Assembly (NCBI GenBank): GCA_038503075.1
Contig: JBCAML010000013.1
Location: forward strand, 1,488,001-1,552,000
Source of the DNA: Gyromitra esculenta
Lineage: Eukaryota > Ascomycota > Pezizomycetes > Pezizales > Discinaceae
DNA length: 64,000 bases
Direction: 5' to 3'
Shown here: positions 10,520 through 21,947 of the stretch, in pieces
How positions within the stretch are numbered: position 1 is the first letter of the stretch
Layout of the letters: every line of letters starts with the position of its first letter
Translations under genes and position numbers: made by a program
The notes under the pieces: model-generated
What the model saw: only the letters and a program-made list of their open reading frames with translations
What the model was told of the DNA's origin: nothing
The model's database searches: none

Positions 10520-10612
10520 CGAGACCAAGATGATCCTCTACACCATCAATTAGCTAGAAGGAGCAGCATTAGAGCAAGTTCGCCATACCATTCTCCCCTC
10601 CGGCCTGACCAC

Positions 10613-11010
10613 TCTCACGGTTCAGTCTCTCGTTAAGCCCTTCAGTATCCCTGAAGGTGAGCAGTGCTACTTAAGCGAGATCCTAACTCGTTCGAAGAGT
10701 GCGGTATTTCTACAAGTTCTACGGGGGGTATACTTCAAGGCGAAGTATCGGCGATGTTTCACAGCGACAGCGAAGGTTCTGAGATAGAACCGAGATAGTA
10801 TTAAGATAATACAAGTAGAAGTGACGAGAACGTTGCTTAAGGAAAGAAGAAGAACACAAACTACCAAAATCCACCCTTAAATACCCCGCTTTCTTTAACA
10901 AAACTTATAACCGAGAAATAACCGAGCAACAAAGAGATTGTTCAACCATCCAAACAACAATACAACCAACAACCAAAACACAACTCATTACCCGAAATCA
11001 ATCCATGAAA
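10613..11010 (-). mobile_element. Solo A-LTR in Gy1 gag
   Basis: 398 bp with duplication ACCAC (10608-10612 / 11011-11015). Nearly identical to the 398-bp solo LTR at 53957-54354, so one subfamily inserted twice recently. Confidence 0.93.
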
Positions 11011-12501
11011 ACCACATGGACTAGCGCAGAAGAACTCATCACCGCCCTAGAAACTGCCTTCAGGGACCCGGATCCAACTGGCACAGTCCGACGAGAACTC
11101 CACCAGCTCCGCCAAGGAAAACGTGATTTCTCAGCCTATCTAGCCAACTTCCAGAGAATCATGGGACAGCTTAACTTCGATGAAAATTTGAAAATGGACG
11201 CCCTAGAACATGGCATGTCGGAAGAACTGAAAGAAGCTATGGTGTTCGCACCTATTGCCCCTGCCACCCTTCAAGAGATGATCCTCACCCTCACTCGGCT
11301 GGTTAACCGTATCCGAGCCCGGAAAGCCGAGAAAAGAGGAAATGCTCGCGATGGTATGGGCCAATTCAATGCCCCCGCCACCTTCACCCCTGCCTCCTCC
11401 TACACCCCAGGAGGACTAGCCCCCATGGATCTGTCTTTCGGCCACACTAGCAACATTTCTCGCCCTCCTCAGGACCAAAGGCACACGATGGTCAATGGAC
11501 GAAGAAAGCTCTCAAAAGAAGAGAAACAGTGGCGCAGCTCCACTGGAAAGTGTATGTTTTGCGCCGCCCCCGACCAAGCCTATGCCAACTGCCCCTCCTC
11601 TCCCAAGAATCCCACGATGAGAGGAGCCCTTACAGCACCCGCCGCAGCCCGTACACCACTCCCTTCTTCTTTGCCACCGTCGCTTCTCCCACCTCAGTTC
11701 TTTGCTTTAGAATCAGCAAACACCTCAAATGAGGCTTTAAACTAGTCCAACCAAAGTCGATTAGTGATCCTACCTTGGTTTCAAATTTCTTACCTTTATC
11801 TGCATTTTCAATTTCTGTGTTTTCGGTCTCTGGTATAAGCGTGGAGGATCAATTGTATGGGGAACACATTGTAGTATCGTGCAATATTTCCCATAGCAAT
11901 AAAATTATAAACACACACGCTTTGCTAGACACTGGGGCCTCAGGATTTGCATTTATTGATCAGAAATTCGTGAGTCACCATTCTCTCCCCCTTACCCTCT
12001 TAAAAACACCCTGACAACTTGAAGTTATTGATGGACGCCCCGTTGCCTCCGGAGATATCACTCACATCGCTAAACTCAATTTATCCATTGGAAATCATCA
12101 AGAACAGGCGCCCTGTTTTGTGACTCAGCTAGGTCACTACCCCCTGGTCTTGGGAATACCATGGATGAAACATCACGATGTGCATCTCCAATTCACCGAT
12201 AAATGCATTGAGTTTCATTCTAAACTCTGCACCACCCACTGCACCCCTCACTTCCCCATTGTGATCTCTCCATCAATCCCTGCTCCCCCCAGATTGAACA
12301 TGTCCTTCATTGGTGCCACTAGTTTTAGAACCCTCACTAGCAAGCATACCCATCAGGCCTATGCCATGTCCCTCAATGAGATAAACAAACTCATAGACAA
12401 TAAAACCACCAAAGAGGAATGGAAATCAAGGATTCCAACTGAATACGATGAATTTCTGGACATGTTTGACAAAGGAAAAGCTCAAGGACTACCCCCACGC
12501 C

Positions 12502-12953
12502 TCTCAAGAAGCGAGTTCTCGTCAAGCCCTTTGGTATCCCCAAAGGTGAACAGTGCTACTTGAAAGGGAACTAGCGACAGGAGTTTAAGCGACGATTCCA
12601 CAGGTTCTACGGGAAGGGGGAGTTATGATGACTCCGACAGCGAGACTACATTGGTGTAGTGGCGTGATGAGATGAGAGGTATCACGAAGGCAATGAAGGA
12701 TTTGTGGGAATCCTGACTTGTATTTGTAAGATACAAGTAGAGTGACAATAGAAGATGTTGCTTAAGGAAAGAGAAAGAAAAAGTACAACAAAAGGGGAAA
12801 TCCCTTCGCTTATATACCAAAGTTCCAGCTCTTTTGATGACAAAGACATGACTCATTGTAATGGAAACCCAAGGAAACACAAAGAACAATATCAAAACAC
12901 GACAATCATGTACCCATGTACCTAACCGACCAACAAAACAACCATCCATGAAA
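12502..12953 (-). mobile_element. Solo B-LTR in Gy1 pol
   Basis: 452 bp, duplication ACGCC / ACGCT (one mismatch), between protease and RT. Carries the GGGGATACC hairpin variant. Confidence 0.88.
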
Positions 12954-13252
12954 ACGCTGCTCGTACGACCACAAAATACAACTGATTGAAGGAAAGGATG
13001 CCCCTTTCGGACCCCTTTACGGAATGTTTCGAGAAGAGCTGATCGTCTTGAAGAAGTATATTGAGGACAATCTTGAAAAGGGATTTATTTGTGCTAGTTC
13101 CTCTCCTGCCGGATCCCCCGTCCTATTTGTCAAAAAAGCTGATGGTTCCCTACGACTCTGTGTGGATTACCGAGGCCTTAACGCGATTACAGTTAAGGAT
13201 TGCTACACCTCTCCCCTCATCCGCAAAACCCTGGACCAACTTGCAAAGGCGC

Positions 13253-14098
13253 TGTGGGCGGGCGGTAGGGGCGCCCTACCAGTAACCTTGAGATCTGACA
13301 TCGCTTCCCTCTTCGCGGCAGGAGGGCGCGTCGACGCGAACTCCTACCAGGTTTTCATGGATAACTGTTTTCGTTGGTTCGTTAGGTACAGGGGTACAAG
13401 GTTGTTGTGTTACGTTGTTGTCCTTTGTGTTTCTTTAGGTTTCCGCAGCAGTGAGTTAAGTCTTTGTCATCGAACGAGTTGGAATGTGGTATATAAGCGA
13501 AGGGATTTCCCCTCTTGTTGTACTTTTCCTTCTTCTTTCTTTAAGCAACGTCTTCTATCGTACACTCTTGTATTTTACAATACAACCTTCGGTTATACCT
13601 CATAACCTCACGCTGTCGCCGTCCTCAAGTCCTCTATACTTGAACACTTCGTAGAGCCTGTGGAATCTCGTGAATACTCTCGTCGCCTAGTTTTCCCTTC
13701 AAGTAGCACTGCTCATCTCGGGGGATACCTGAGAGCTTGAAGATAAACCTCGCCCCTTGAGACAGGTAGGCCTTTCCTAGGGGCGTACCACCAGTGGAGC
13801 CTGCGAGCGAAGTGCGAAACTCGCCCAGTGGTGGGGGGGGGGCAAAGGCCCCCGAATAGCTCACCAAAGGAGCAGGCCGAGTAATAGTATATATCCGTAT
13901 ATAGAGTAGAGGGTAGTATATAGAAAATAATGGTATACAGAATAATAGTGGTATGGTGATGGATGACGTGCAAGAGCCACGCCCCCGCCAAAGATATACA
14001 TACTCCCCAACTACCGCCTTGATACCCTAACCCATATCACGTGACAACCCACGTGACATCGCCTCCCTACCACGCCTGCAACCTCGCGCCCCACCACA
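13253..14098. mobile_element. SL-D: short TG...CA element of unknown family
   Basis: Begins TGTGGGCGGG and ends CCCCACCACA, sits in the RT of Gy1, and is flanked by GCGC (13249-13252 / 14099-14102). Without the B-LTR it contains it is about 430 bp. It is GC-rich at both ends with a palindrome CGGTAGGGGCGCCCTACC at the start, a 10-G run near 13837, and an AT-rich stretch at 13880-13945. It could be a solo LTR or a MITE. No ORF supports a family. Confidence 0.6.
13353..13762 (+). mobile_element. Solo B-LTR in SL-D
   Basis: 410 bp, duplication CAGGT (13348-13352 / 13763-13767). Almost identical to the B-LTR at 15501-15910. The leader hairpin here is GGTTAT-ACCTC-ATAACC. Confidence 0.93.
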
Positions 14099-15242
14099 GC
14101 GCAATGGTATACCAAATTAGACCTCCGCGATGGATACCACCAAATACGTATTGCCGAAGGGGAAGAATGGAAAACAGCCTTCTGTACCCGCTATGGCCTC
14201 TATGAATATCAGGTCATGCCCTTCAGTCTCACCAATGCACCCGGAACCTTCCAGCGTTTTGTTAACAACTGTCTTACAGAGTATCTCGACATTTTTTGTG
14301 CTGCATACCTCGATGATATACTAATTTACAGCGACACGTTCGCTGAACACCAAATCCATGTCAGAAAGGTCCTCCAAACACTAAAAAATAACAACATACT
14401 CCTTAAACCTGAAAAGTGTGAATTCGAAGTACAGACGACCAAATACTTAGGTCTTGTACTCACCCCAGACGGTATTAAAATGGACGAGGAGAAACTCAAG
14501 GCCGTTTGCGACTGGGGTACACCGAAAAGTGTTAAGGATGTCTAGGCCTTTTTGGGATTTGCCAATTTTTATCGCCGATTTATTCTAGGATTTTCAAAAC
14601 TCGCATTGCTCCTTACGGCCCTTACAAAGAAAGGAATCGCGTTCGAATGGACCGTGGAAGCAGACATTGCTTTTGAAAACCTATAACATGCTTTCACCAC
14701 CACCCCGATTCTTATCCACTTTGACCCTGACAAGAAGATTATCGTAGAGACTGACGCCTCTGATTTTGTATCAGGAGGCGTCCTGTCACAATACAACGAT
14801 GCCGGAATCCTACACCCAGTAGCCTTCTTCTCAAAGAAGCACTCACCTGCCGAATGCAACTATGAGATCTACGACAAGGAATTACTTGCTATCATCAGGG
14901 TATTCGAAGAATGGCACCCGGAACTCGAAGGTTCAAAATATCCCATCGACGTCATTAGTGACCTTAAAAATCTTGAATATTTTATGAGCACCAAACAACT
15001 CAACCGTCGTCAAGCAAGATGGGCAGAGTACCTCTCGAGATTCAACTTTGTCATTACTTACTGACCAGGAGGTCAAGGAGGGAAACCAGGCGTGTTGACC
15101 AGGAGATCAAGAGATCTCCCCAAGGAAGGGGATGAATGATTGGCACACCAGAGTCAGGTGGTGCTAAAAAAAAGAGAATATTTATCCAAAGCTAAGTTTG
15201 TTGTCGGCTTCTTTGTCAAATGAAGCCACTGAACTGGAATCC

Positions 15243-16073
15243 TCTCACGGTTGAGTCCCTCATTAAGCTCTTCAGTATCCCTGAAGATGAGCAGTGCTAC
15301 CTAAGCGAGGTCACAACACGTTCAAAGAGTGCAGCGTTTCAACAAGTTTTACGAGGGGGGGCTATCTCAAGGCGAGATAAGTGCAGCGAAGTAAACAGTG
15401 ACAGCGAGGGTTCTGAGATAGAACCGAGATAGTATTTCGACAATTACAGCAGAAGGTAAACAAGAACGTTGCTTAAGGAAAGAAGAAGAAGAAGACAAAG
15501 TTTCATGGATAACTGTTTTCGTTGGTTCATTAGGTACAGGAGTACAAGGTTGTCATGTTATGTTGTTGTTCTTCGTGTTTCCTTGGGTTTCCGTTGTAAT
15601 GAGTCAAGTCTTTGTTATCGAACGAGTTGGAATGTGGTATATAAGCGAAGGGATTTCCCCTCTTGTTGTACTTTTCCTTCTTCTTTCTTTAAGCAACGTC
15701 TTCTATCGTACACTCTTGTATTTTACAATACAACCCTCGGTTATACCTCATAACCTTACGCTGTCGTTGTCCTCAAGTCCTCTATACTTGAACACTTCGT
15801 AGAGCCTGTGGAATCTTGTGAATACTCTCGTCGCTTAGTTTTCCCTTCAAGTAGGACGGCTCATCTCGGGGGATACCTGAGAGCTTGAAGATAAACCTCG
15901 CCCCTTGAGACAAAGAGCAAACAAAGTCCATCATTTAAATATCCCGCTTTTCCCAACAAAACCCCAGTTACCGATAACAACCGAAAAACAGTAACATTCA
16001 TGCAACAACCCGAAGTCCGTAACAACCATTTTAACCGAAACCTAACCCTATACCCAATCCTTAATCCGTGAAA
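15243..16073 (-). mobile_element. Solo A-LTR in Gy1 pol (interrupted)
   Basis: TCTCACGG...CCGTGAAA, split by a B-LTR at 15501-15910. The flanks AATCC and ACGCC are a poor duplication match, as expected for an old insertion. Confidence 0.85.
15501..15910 (+). mobile_element. Solo B-LTR nested in an A-LTR
   Basis: 410 bp, duplication CAAAG (15496-15500 / 15911-15915). Confidence 0.93.
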
Positions 16074-16084
16074 ACGCCCCCCTC

Positions 16085-16502
16085 TTTCACGGATCAGGGA
16101 TAGGGTTAGATTTTGGTACGAGGGTTGTTATGGGTTGTGGATCTTTTATTATAATTCTATTGTAGTTCGGTTGTGTTTCGGTTGTCGGCGGGTTGTTGAT
16201 TGTGTTACGGGAAAGCGGGGTATTTAAGCGAAGGATTTCGGTCATTGTTGTTCTTTCTTCTCTTCTTTCCTTAAGCAACGTTCTCGTTTACCTTCTTCTG
16301 TACTTGTCGGAATATTATCTCGGTTCTATCTCAGAACCCTCGCTGTCGCTGCCCCCTTCGCTGCACTTATCTCACCTCGAGGTAGACCCTTCGTAGAACT
16401 TGTAGAAACACTGCACTCCTCGAACGTGTTAGTACCTCGCTTAAGTAGCACTGCTCACCTTCAGGGATACTGAAGGGCTTAACGAGGGACTGAACCGTGA
16501 GA
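16085..16502 (+). mobile_element. Solo A-LTR in Gy1 pol
   Basis: 418 bp, duplication CCCTC (16080-16084 / 16503-16507), only 11 bp from the end of the previous solo LTR. Confidence 0.93.
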
Positions 16503-16926
16503 CCCTCAAACAACTCTTTGAAGAAGGATATATTGCTAACAAGTTCCCTGAAGAAGTACTCGAGGCACTAAGGAATAAGGATCAACAATCAAAAAAGATC
16601 ACCTTAAGCGAGTGCACCGAGGAAAATGAAAGGCTATACTATCGAGGATGTATCTATGTTCCCAACCTAGACTCCCTCCAGCTAGAACTTATCCAAAGAC
16701 ATCACGATGCCCCAGCCGCAGGACACCCTGGATGAGACAAGACTCTCGAACTCCTCTCCAGAAATTATGACTGGCCAAAGATGAGGGAATCGATTCATAG
16801 ATATGTTCGCAACTGCCACATTTGTCAAAAAGCGAAGCCAGTCACTCAACACACTCAAGGCTTCCTCCGTTCTCTCCCTATCCCAAACCGCCCTTGGCAA
16901 GAGATCTCGATGGACTTTGTTATAGG

Positions 16927-17344
16927 TCTCACGGTTGAGCCTCGAGTTAAGCCCTTCAGTATCCCTGAAGGTGAGCAGTGCTACTTAAGCGAGGTCACAA
17001 CACGTTCAAAGAGTGCAGTGTTTCTACAAGTTCTACGAGGGATTATCTCAAGGCGAGATGAGTGCAGCGGAGTGAACAGCGACAGCAAGGGTTCTGAGGT
17101 AGAACCGAGATAGTATTTCCAATGAGTACAGGAGAAGGTAAACGAGAACGTTGCTTAAGGAAAAGAGAAAAGAAGAACATGAACAGCCCAAAATCCTCCG
17201 TTTAAATACCCCGCTTTTCCTCGTAACACAAGCGATCTTCTAACAACCGAAACATAACCGAACAACAAAACCATTGTACTCAAAAAGATCCCATCGTAAC
17301 TACCCACAATTATCCTGACCCATTACCCGATTCTATCCATGAAA
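16927..17344 (-). mobile_element. Solo A-LTR in Gy1 integrase
   Basis: 418 bp, flanks ATAGG / ATAGC (one mismatch), located just after MDFV in the integrase core. Confidence 0.88.
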
Positions 17345-18414
17345 ATAGCACTCTCAGAATCTGATGGATACGATGCAATACAAGTAGTGGTTGATCGGTT
17401 GTCAAAAATGCGTCATCTAATCCCATGTAATACAACAGTCAACTTCAGAGACGTCGCTGATTTATATCTTCAACATATCTGGAAACTTCATGGGTTACCC
17501 TCACACGTGACATCCGACTGTAGCACTCAATTTACCGCTCATTTCTGGAAAGAACTCAGCCAACGTCTCTGAATCCAAGCCCGAATGTCTACTGCTTTCA
17601 ATCCTGAAACAGATGGACAAACAGAAAGGCTCAACGCCATAATGGAACAATATCTCCGCTCTTACGTATCGTATCAACAAGAGGACTGGAACCGGTGGCT
17701 GCCTATGGCCGAATTTTCAGCTAACAATCAAGAGTCAGCCAGCACTAAGGTCTTCCCATTCTTTGCGAACTATGGCTATCACCCTCGTTTTGATACCTCC
17801 ATCTTTCCTACGACCACTGTTCCTCAAAGCCTGGACGCTGTGTTTTTTGCCAAGAAAATGCAAGAACTAAGCGACTATCTTTGTACACAAATTAGAACAG
17901 CACAGGATATTCAGGAAACGGCTACGAATAAACATCGGATGCCAGCCCCTGCCTACCGAATTAATGACTCTGTCTTCGTGTCAATGAAGAATATTCAGAC
18001 AACTCGCAACGCTAGGAAATTGGACTAGAAATGGATGGGTCCCTATGCGGTAAAAAGAATTGTTTCCCCCTTCGCCTATGAGTTGGATCTCCCCTCGTCA
18101 GTCAAATACCATCCTGTATTTCACGTCTCTCTTCTCAAGCCTGCCCCTAATGATGCTCTCCCAAGACAAATCATTCCTCCGCAAAATCCAATCATCGTTA
18201 ACGACGAAGAGGAATATTACATCGAGAAAATTCTAGACCAGCGCAATCACTGAGGACAACGTCAATACCTTGTAGAATGGACTGGATATGCACACCCCAC
18301 ATGGGAACCTGCTGAGAATCTCCAAGATACGTCGGCCCTTGATATGTTCCTCACTACGACAACTGTTACCATTCCTAAAGTTCGCAGGAGCTCACGCTTA
18401 AAACAGGGAGCTAC

Positions 18415-18834
18415 TTTCACGGATAAAGACAGATAAGGGGTTAGGGTTTGGTTAGAATGGTGATAATAGGTTATGGGTTTTCTTTCGGTAAAACAATGTC
18501 TATGTCTTTCGGTTATGTTTTGTTAAGGGTTACAGGAAGGAAAAGCAGGGTATATAAGGAAGATAGTTTTGTCATTGTTGTAGTTTTCCCTTTCTTTCCT
18601 TAAGCAACGTTCTCGTTTACCTTCTACTGTAATCAGTGGAATACTATCCTGGTTCTACCTCAGAACCCTCGCTGTCACTGTTTTCCCTCACGCTGCACTT
18701 ACCTTGTCTTGAGGTAGACCCCTCGTAGAACTTGTAGAAACACTGCACTCTTTGAACGTGTTGTTACCTCGTTTAAGTAGCACTGCTCATCTTCAGGGAT
18801 ACTGAAGAGCTCAATGAAGGACTCAACTGTGAGA
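18415..18834 (+). repeat. Hybrid A-LTR: 3' LTR of Gy1 fused to 5' LTR of Gy3
   Basis: 420 bp. It follows the polypurine tract of Gy1 and is itself followed by a PBS and another gag, so it serves two elements. Its first half matches the Gy1 5' LTR (3637 on). Its second half (CTTACCTTG...TTTGAACGTGTTGTTACC...CAACTGTGAGA) matches the Gy3 3' LTR (54355-54496). Crossover lies roughly at 18600-18700. It is the scar of an LTR-LTR recombination. Confidence 0.85.
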
Positions 18835-18847
18835 TTACGTTGCTTCC
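18835..18847 (+). promoter_or_regulatory. Gy3 primer binding site
   Basis: TTACGTTGCTTCC adjacent to the hybrid LTR. Confidence 0.8.
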
Positions 18848-18864
18848 ACCATCTACACCTTCTC

Positions 18865-19273
18865 TGTCATGGATGGATGTTTCGTTGGTCGGTTAGGTAC
18901 ATGAGTACATGGTTGTTGCGTTTGGTTGTTTTTCTTAGTGTTTCTTTGGGTTTCCGTTATGATGAGTCATGTCTTTGTCATCGAAAGAGTTGGAGTTCTA
19001 GTATATAAGCGAAGGGATTTCCCCTCTTGTTGTACTTTTTCTTCTTCTTTCTTTAAGCAACGTCTTCTATTGTTCACTCTTGTATTTTACAATACAATCC
19101 TCGGTTACACCTCGTAATCCTTCGCTGTCTCCGTCTTCAAGTCATCTTAACTTGATCCACTTGTAGAGCCTGTAGAATCCCCGCACACACTCTCACTGTT
19201 GGTTTCCTACTCAAGTAGCACTGCTCATCTCGAGGGATACTCGAGAGCTTGACAAGAAACCCGCTCCTTGAGA
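18865..19273 (+). mobile_element. Solo B-LTR in the Gy3 leader
   Basis: About 409 bp, begins TGTCATGG (altered TTTCATGG), ends CTCCTTGAGA. Flanks TTCTC / TTCTA (one mismatch). Confidence 0.88.
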
Positions 19274-19295
19274 TTCTACTTCAAAGCTACCATTC

Positions 19296-19451
19296 ATGGA
19301 AATCACTGCTCGGATTCGCCAATCCATCCTACGCATCTTCCCTTGCTTAATGCTGCGAAAAGTTCAACCCCTTGTTGAAGTCATTCCCGAGTGGCTCAAT
19401 CAGGAGTATTTACGTCAGAACTCAGTTCCCCGCCCAACGCCAACATCATGA
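19296..19451 (+). CDS. Gy3 upstream ORF overlapping gag start (ATGA)
   Basis: 51 codons starting MEI and ending TPTS, with the TGA sharing ATGA with the gag ATG at 19448. The same ORF, same length and same overlap occur in Gy4 (30787-30942). It is rich in Arg/Leu/Ile with no recognisable domain. The overlap suggests termination-reinitiation control of Gag. It is absent from the leaders of Gy2 and Gy7. Coding is plausible, not proven. Confidence 0.5.
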   Translation: MEITARIRQSILRIFPCLMLRKVQPLVEVIPEWLNQEYLRQNSVPRPTPTS

Positions 19452-19855
19452 GCTCCCCCGCTCCAACTGCCCCTTCCATGGAAGGAATCGCTGTCACCTC
19501 CCCACACTTTCCCACATGAGAGGCCTTTGCCCAAGCCATCAGAGAAGACCCCTCAGAGCACTACAATCTACTCCGAGATCTTTTCCAAGCTCTAGAGGAC
19601 CAAATCGATGTCCTCCAAGAGATTGAACGGGATAAAGAGGTAAAGCTCAACACCACCCAAATTCAGACTGACAATGCCCTCCGTCATGATATGGGGCAAG
19701 ACCAACAAGTCACTGAGGCCGCTAGCCTAATCGCCTGGTTGCGACAAGAATGGAATGAAGCTCGAGCTGCCGTCCAAGTACCCCCCGCTCCACCCAATCT
19801 CACCGCCACCCCACCTCCGCCAACAAACTTCCATCATTCGGAGTGGATGCCAGAT
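19448..19855 (+). pseudogene. gag: Gy3 gag, N-terminal fragment
   Basis: Starts MSSPAPTAPSMEG. Has a TGA near 19517 where related copies read Arg-Glu-Ala-Phe-Ala-Gln-Ala. Continues through the coiled-coil region and Pro-rich linker to the 'ERMPDPEKF' point of relatives, and is cut at 19855 by the Gy8 LTR (left duplication CAGAT). The remainder is gone. Confidence 0.75.
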
Positions 19856-20263
19856 TCTCAAGGGGCGCGGTTCTTGTTAAGCTCTTCAGTATCCCCAAAG
19901 ATGTGCAGTGCTACTCAACAAGAAACAAGCGACGAGAAGAGTGCGAAGATTCCACAGGCTCTACGTGTGTGTTGAGTCAAGGCAACTCGTGGACAGCGTC
20001 AGCAAAGGTATGCGAAAGGCAACCAAGGTTTGTATTTGTAAAGATACAAAGAGTGTACTACAGAAGACGTTGCTTAAAGGGAAGAGAAGGAAAAAGTACA
20101 ACAAGAGGGAAATCCCTTAGCTTATATACCCAAGATCCATCTCTTGGATGACAAACGTATGACTCAGTGTAAATGGAAACCAAGAGAAGTAAAGCGAACA
20201 ACAGAAATTGAGCAACCCAGAACCCATACCGCTAACCCTGCAACCAAACATCCATCCTTGAAA
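19856..20263 (-). repeat. Gy8 3' LTR (B type)
   Basis: 408 bp, TCTCAAGG...CCTTGAAA. Inner hairpin variant CTTCAG-TATCC-CCAAAG on the plus strand shows decay. Confidence 0.85.
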
Positions 20264-20545
20264 GTTGTCCCCCCTTATAGCCATGAGCTCCTGCAAATAC
20301 TAACTAGTTCCTCCTTCGGGTTATCTGAATACCACTGGTGGAAGGCGTCTACTGCCTTCGTGTCTTCATGGTATTCAGCTGGCTCCCAGGTGGGTAGGGC
20401 GTAGCCTGTCCATTCAACCAAATGCTGCAGCTTACCGTGATGGAGTCAAGAATCTAAAACGCTTTCAGCGAGGTATTGTTCGTGGTAATTAACCTGAACT
20501 GCGGGGGGTGGCGTGATGACTTGACCGGGGAGAGGGTCGGTAGGA

Positions 20546-20996
20546 TTTCATGGATGGTTGTTTCGTTGGTTAGTTTGGTATAGGAGTATATGGTTGCTAT
20601 GTTCTGTTGTTGTTCTTTGTGTTTCTTTGGGTTTCGGTTGCAATGAGTCATATGTTGGTCAGCGAAAGGTGGGATTATAGGTATATAAGTGAAGCGTGTT
20701 CCCCTCTTGTTGTACTTTTCCTTCTTTCTTCTCTAAGCAACGTCTTCTATTGTCACTCTACTTGTACCCTACAATACAAGCCAGGATTCCTACACAATCC
20801 TTCATCGTCTCCGTGATACCTTTCTTTCTATCACGCCACTACATTAACATAGTTTCGCTGTTGGAGCCATCATAACGCCCTTTTATTGTAGAGCCTGTGG
20901 AATCTTCGCCCAAACTCCTATCGTTAGTTCTCGTTCAAGTAGCACTGCTCACCTTTGGGGATACCAAAGGGCTCGATGAGATCTCACTCCTTGAGA
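20546..20996 (+). mobile_element. Solo B-LTR in Gy8
   Basis: 451 bp, duplication TAGGA (20541-20545 / 20997-21001). Confidence 0.93.
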
Positions 20997-21434
20997 TAGG
21001 AGCAGTTTTAATCAATGAAACATGAAATACAGGATGGTACTTCATTGATACCGGAAGGTTAACCTTGTAGGCGTGAGCGGAAATAACACGTTTAATAGTA
21101 ACCTGGCCACTCTATTTCCAGTCCAGTTTCTTCAAGTTCCGTGTTGTCCTCATATTCCTCATAGACACAAACACTTTGTCCTTTTCTTTGAACAACAGGG
21201 CGGGGGTATGGCATCGATTAGCGCTCGATTTGTGCTCGAAGAAAATCTCTAAGCTCTTCCATCTTAGAAGCGAAGTCATCGGCGTCGAGGATCTGAGGGG
21301 AATGGTCGTTAGGGACGATGGAGGTGTCAAAGTGGGGATGGTAGCCATAATTGGCAAAAAAGGGGGTGGCTTTGGTACTAGTTGACTCCTGATTATTGGC
21401 AGCAAACTTGGCAATAGGCAGCCACTTAAACAAA

Positions 21435-21845
21435 TCTCACAGTTGAGTGCCTTGTTAAGCCCTTCAGTATCTCTGAAGGTGAGCAGTGCTACTTAAGCGA
21501 GGTAACAACACATTTGGAAGATGCGGCGTTCCTACAAGTTCTACGAGGAGGTCTATCTCAAGGCGAGATAAGTGCAGCAGGATAAACAGCGACAGTGAGG
21601 GTTCTGAGGTAGAACCAGGATAGTATTCCAGTGATTACAGTAGAAGGTAAACGAGAACGTTGCTTAAAAAGAGAAGAAGAAGAGAACAAAAAGCGAACAA
21701 AATCCATCGTTTAAATACCCCGCTTTTCTCAACAAATCCGATAACTGATCATAACCGAAAAACAATAACATTATAGAAAAACCCAACATCCATAACAACC
21801 GTCAAGCCAAAACCTAACCCTATACCTAATCCTTAATCCTTGAAA
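21435..21845 (-). mobile_element. Solo A-LTR in Gy8 integrase
   Basis: 411 bp, flanks ACAAA / ACCAA (one mismatch). Confidence 0.9.
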
Positions 21846-21947
21846 ACCAATCATCCTGCTGATAGAAAACATAGCAACGAAGATATTGTTCCATCATGGT
21901 GTTCCGGCGTTCGGTTTGGCCATCGGTTTCTGGGTGGAAAGATGTTG

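Larger units (their letters stand above)
4119..11745 (+). pseudogene. gag: Gy1 gag (split by Gy2 and an A-LTR)
   Basis: Segments 4119-4593, 10520-10612 and 11011-11745 give a capsid-nucleocapsid protein like that of Gy2: an N-terminal coiled region rich in E/Q, a proline-rich linker, the conserved KLPGFILQLRSKL block, LHQLRQGKRDFSAYL, and a CX2CX4HX4C zinc knuckle (CMFCAAPDQAYANC). A nonsense codon lies at about 10548 (Ile-Asn-stop). Gag would package the retrotransposon RNA into cytoplasmic particles. It ends TTTAAAC-TAG (11736-11745), the frameshift site. Confidence 0.85.
11736..18414 (+). pseudogene. pol: Gy1 pol (many stops and insertions)
   Basis: Segments 11743-12501, 12954-13252, 14099-15242, 16503-16926 and 17345-18414 together give protease (LLDTGASG), RT (YLDDILIYS), RNase H, integrase ([21 protein letters not shown]) and chromodomain (YLVEWTGYAHPTWEP). 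Stops appear at about 12012, 14542, 14682, 15061, 15137, 17570, 18026 and 18250. Several are consistent with CGA to TGA or CAG to TAG changes. Non-functional. Confidence 0.85.
3637..18834 (+). mobile_element. Gy1: A-type Ty3/gypsy chromovirus, heavily interrupted
   Basis: 5' LTR 3637-4054, PBS 4055-4067, gag from 4119, pol to about 18414, 3' LTR (hybrid) 18415-18834. The left duplication is CCTCG (3632-3636); the right copy is lost. Insertions inside: Gy2 (4594-10519), A-LTR 10613-11010, B-LTR 12502-12953, SL-D 13253-14098, A-LTR 15243-16073, A-LTR 16085-16502, A-LTR 16927-17344. Concatenating the remaining segments follows the usual gag-pol order. Many in-frame stops make it an old, dead copy. 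Confidence 0.88.
19856..21947 (-). mobile_element. Gy8: 3' fragment of a B-type gypsy element
   Basis: 3' LTR 19856-20263, polypurine tract just to its right (GGGGGGAC on the minus strand), then chromodomain/integrase coding on the minus strand (20264-20545, 21002-21434, 21846-21947). Contains motifs AANNQEST, FFANYGYHPHFDTS and [11 protein letters not shown]. Two solo LTRs interrupt it. It stops at 21947, where sequence jumps through a B-LTR into a plus-strand integrase fragment, so its 5' half is deleted. Confidence 0.8.

Noticed and set aside
18415..18834. Tandem duplication of one element (LTR-internal-LTR-internal)
   Set aside because: The two internal regions differ (Gy3 has a uORF leader, Gy1 does not) and the shared LTR is a U3/U5 hybrid, so two insertions recombined.
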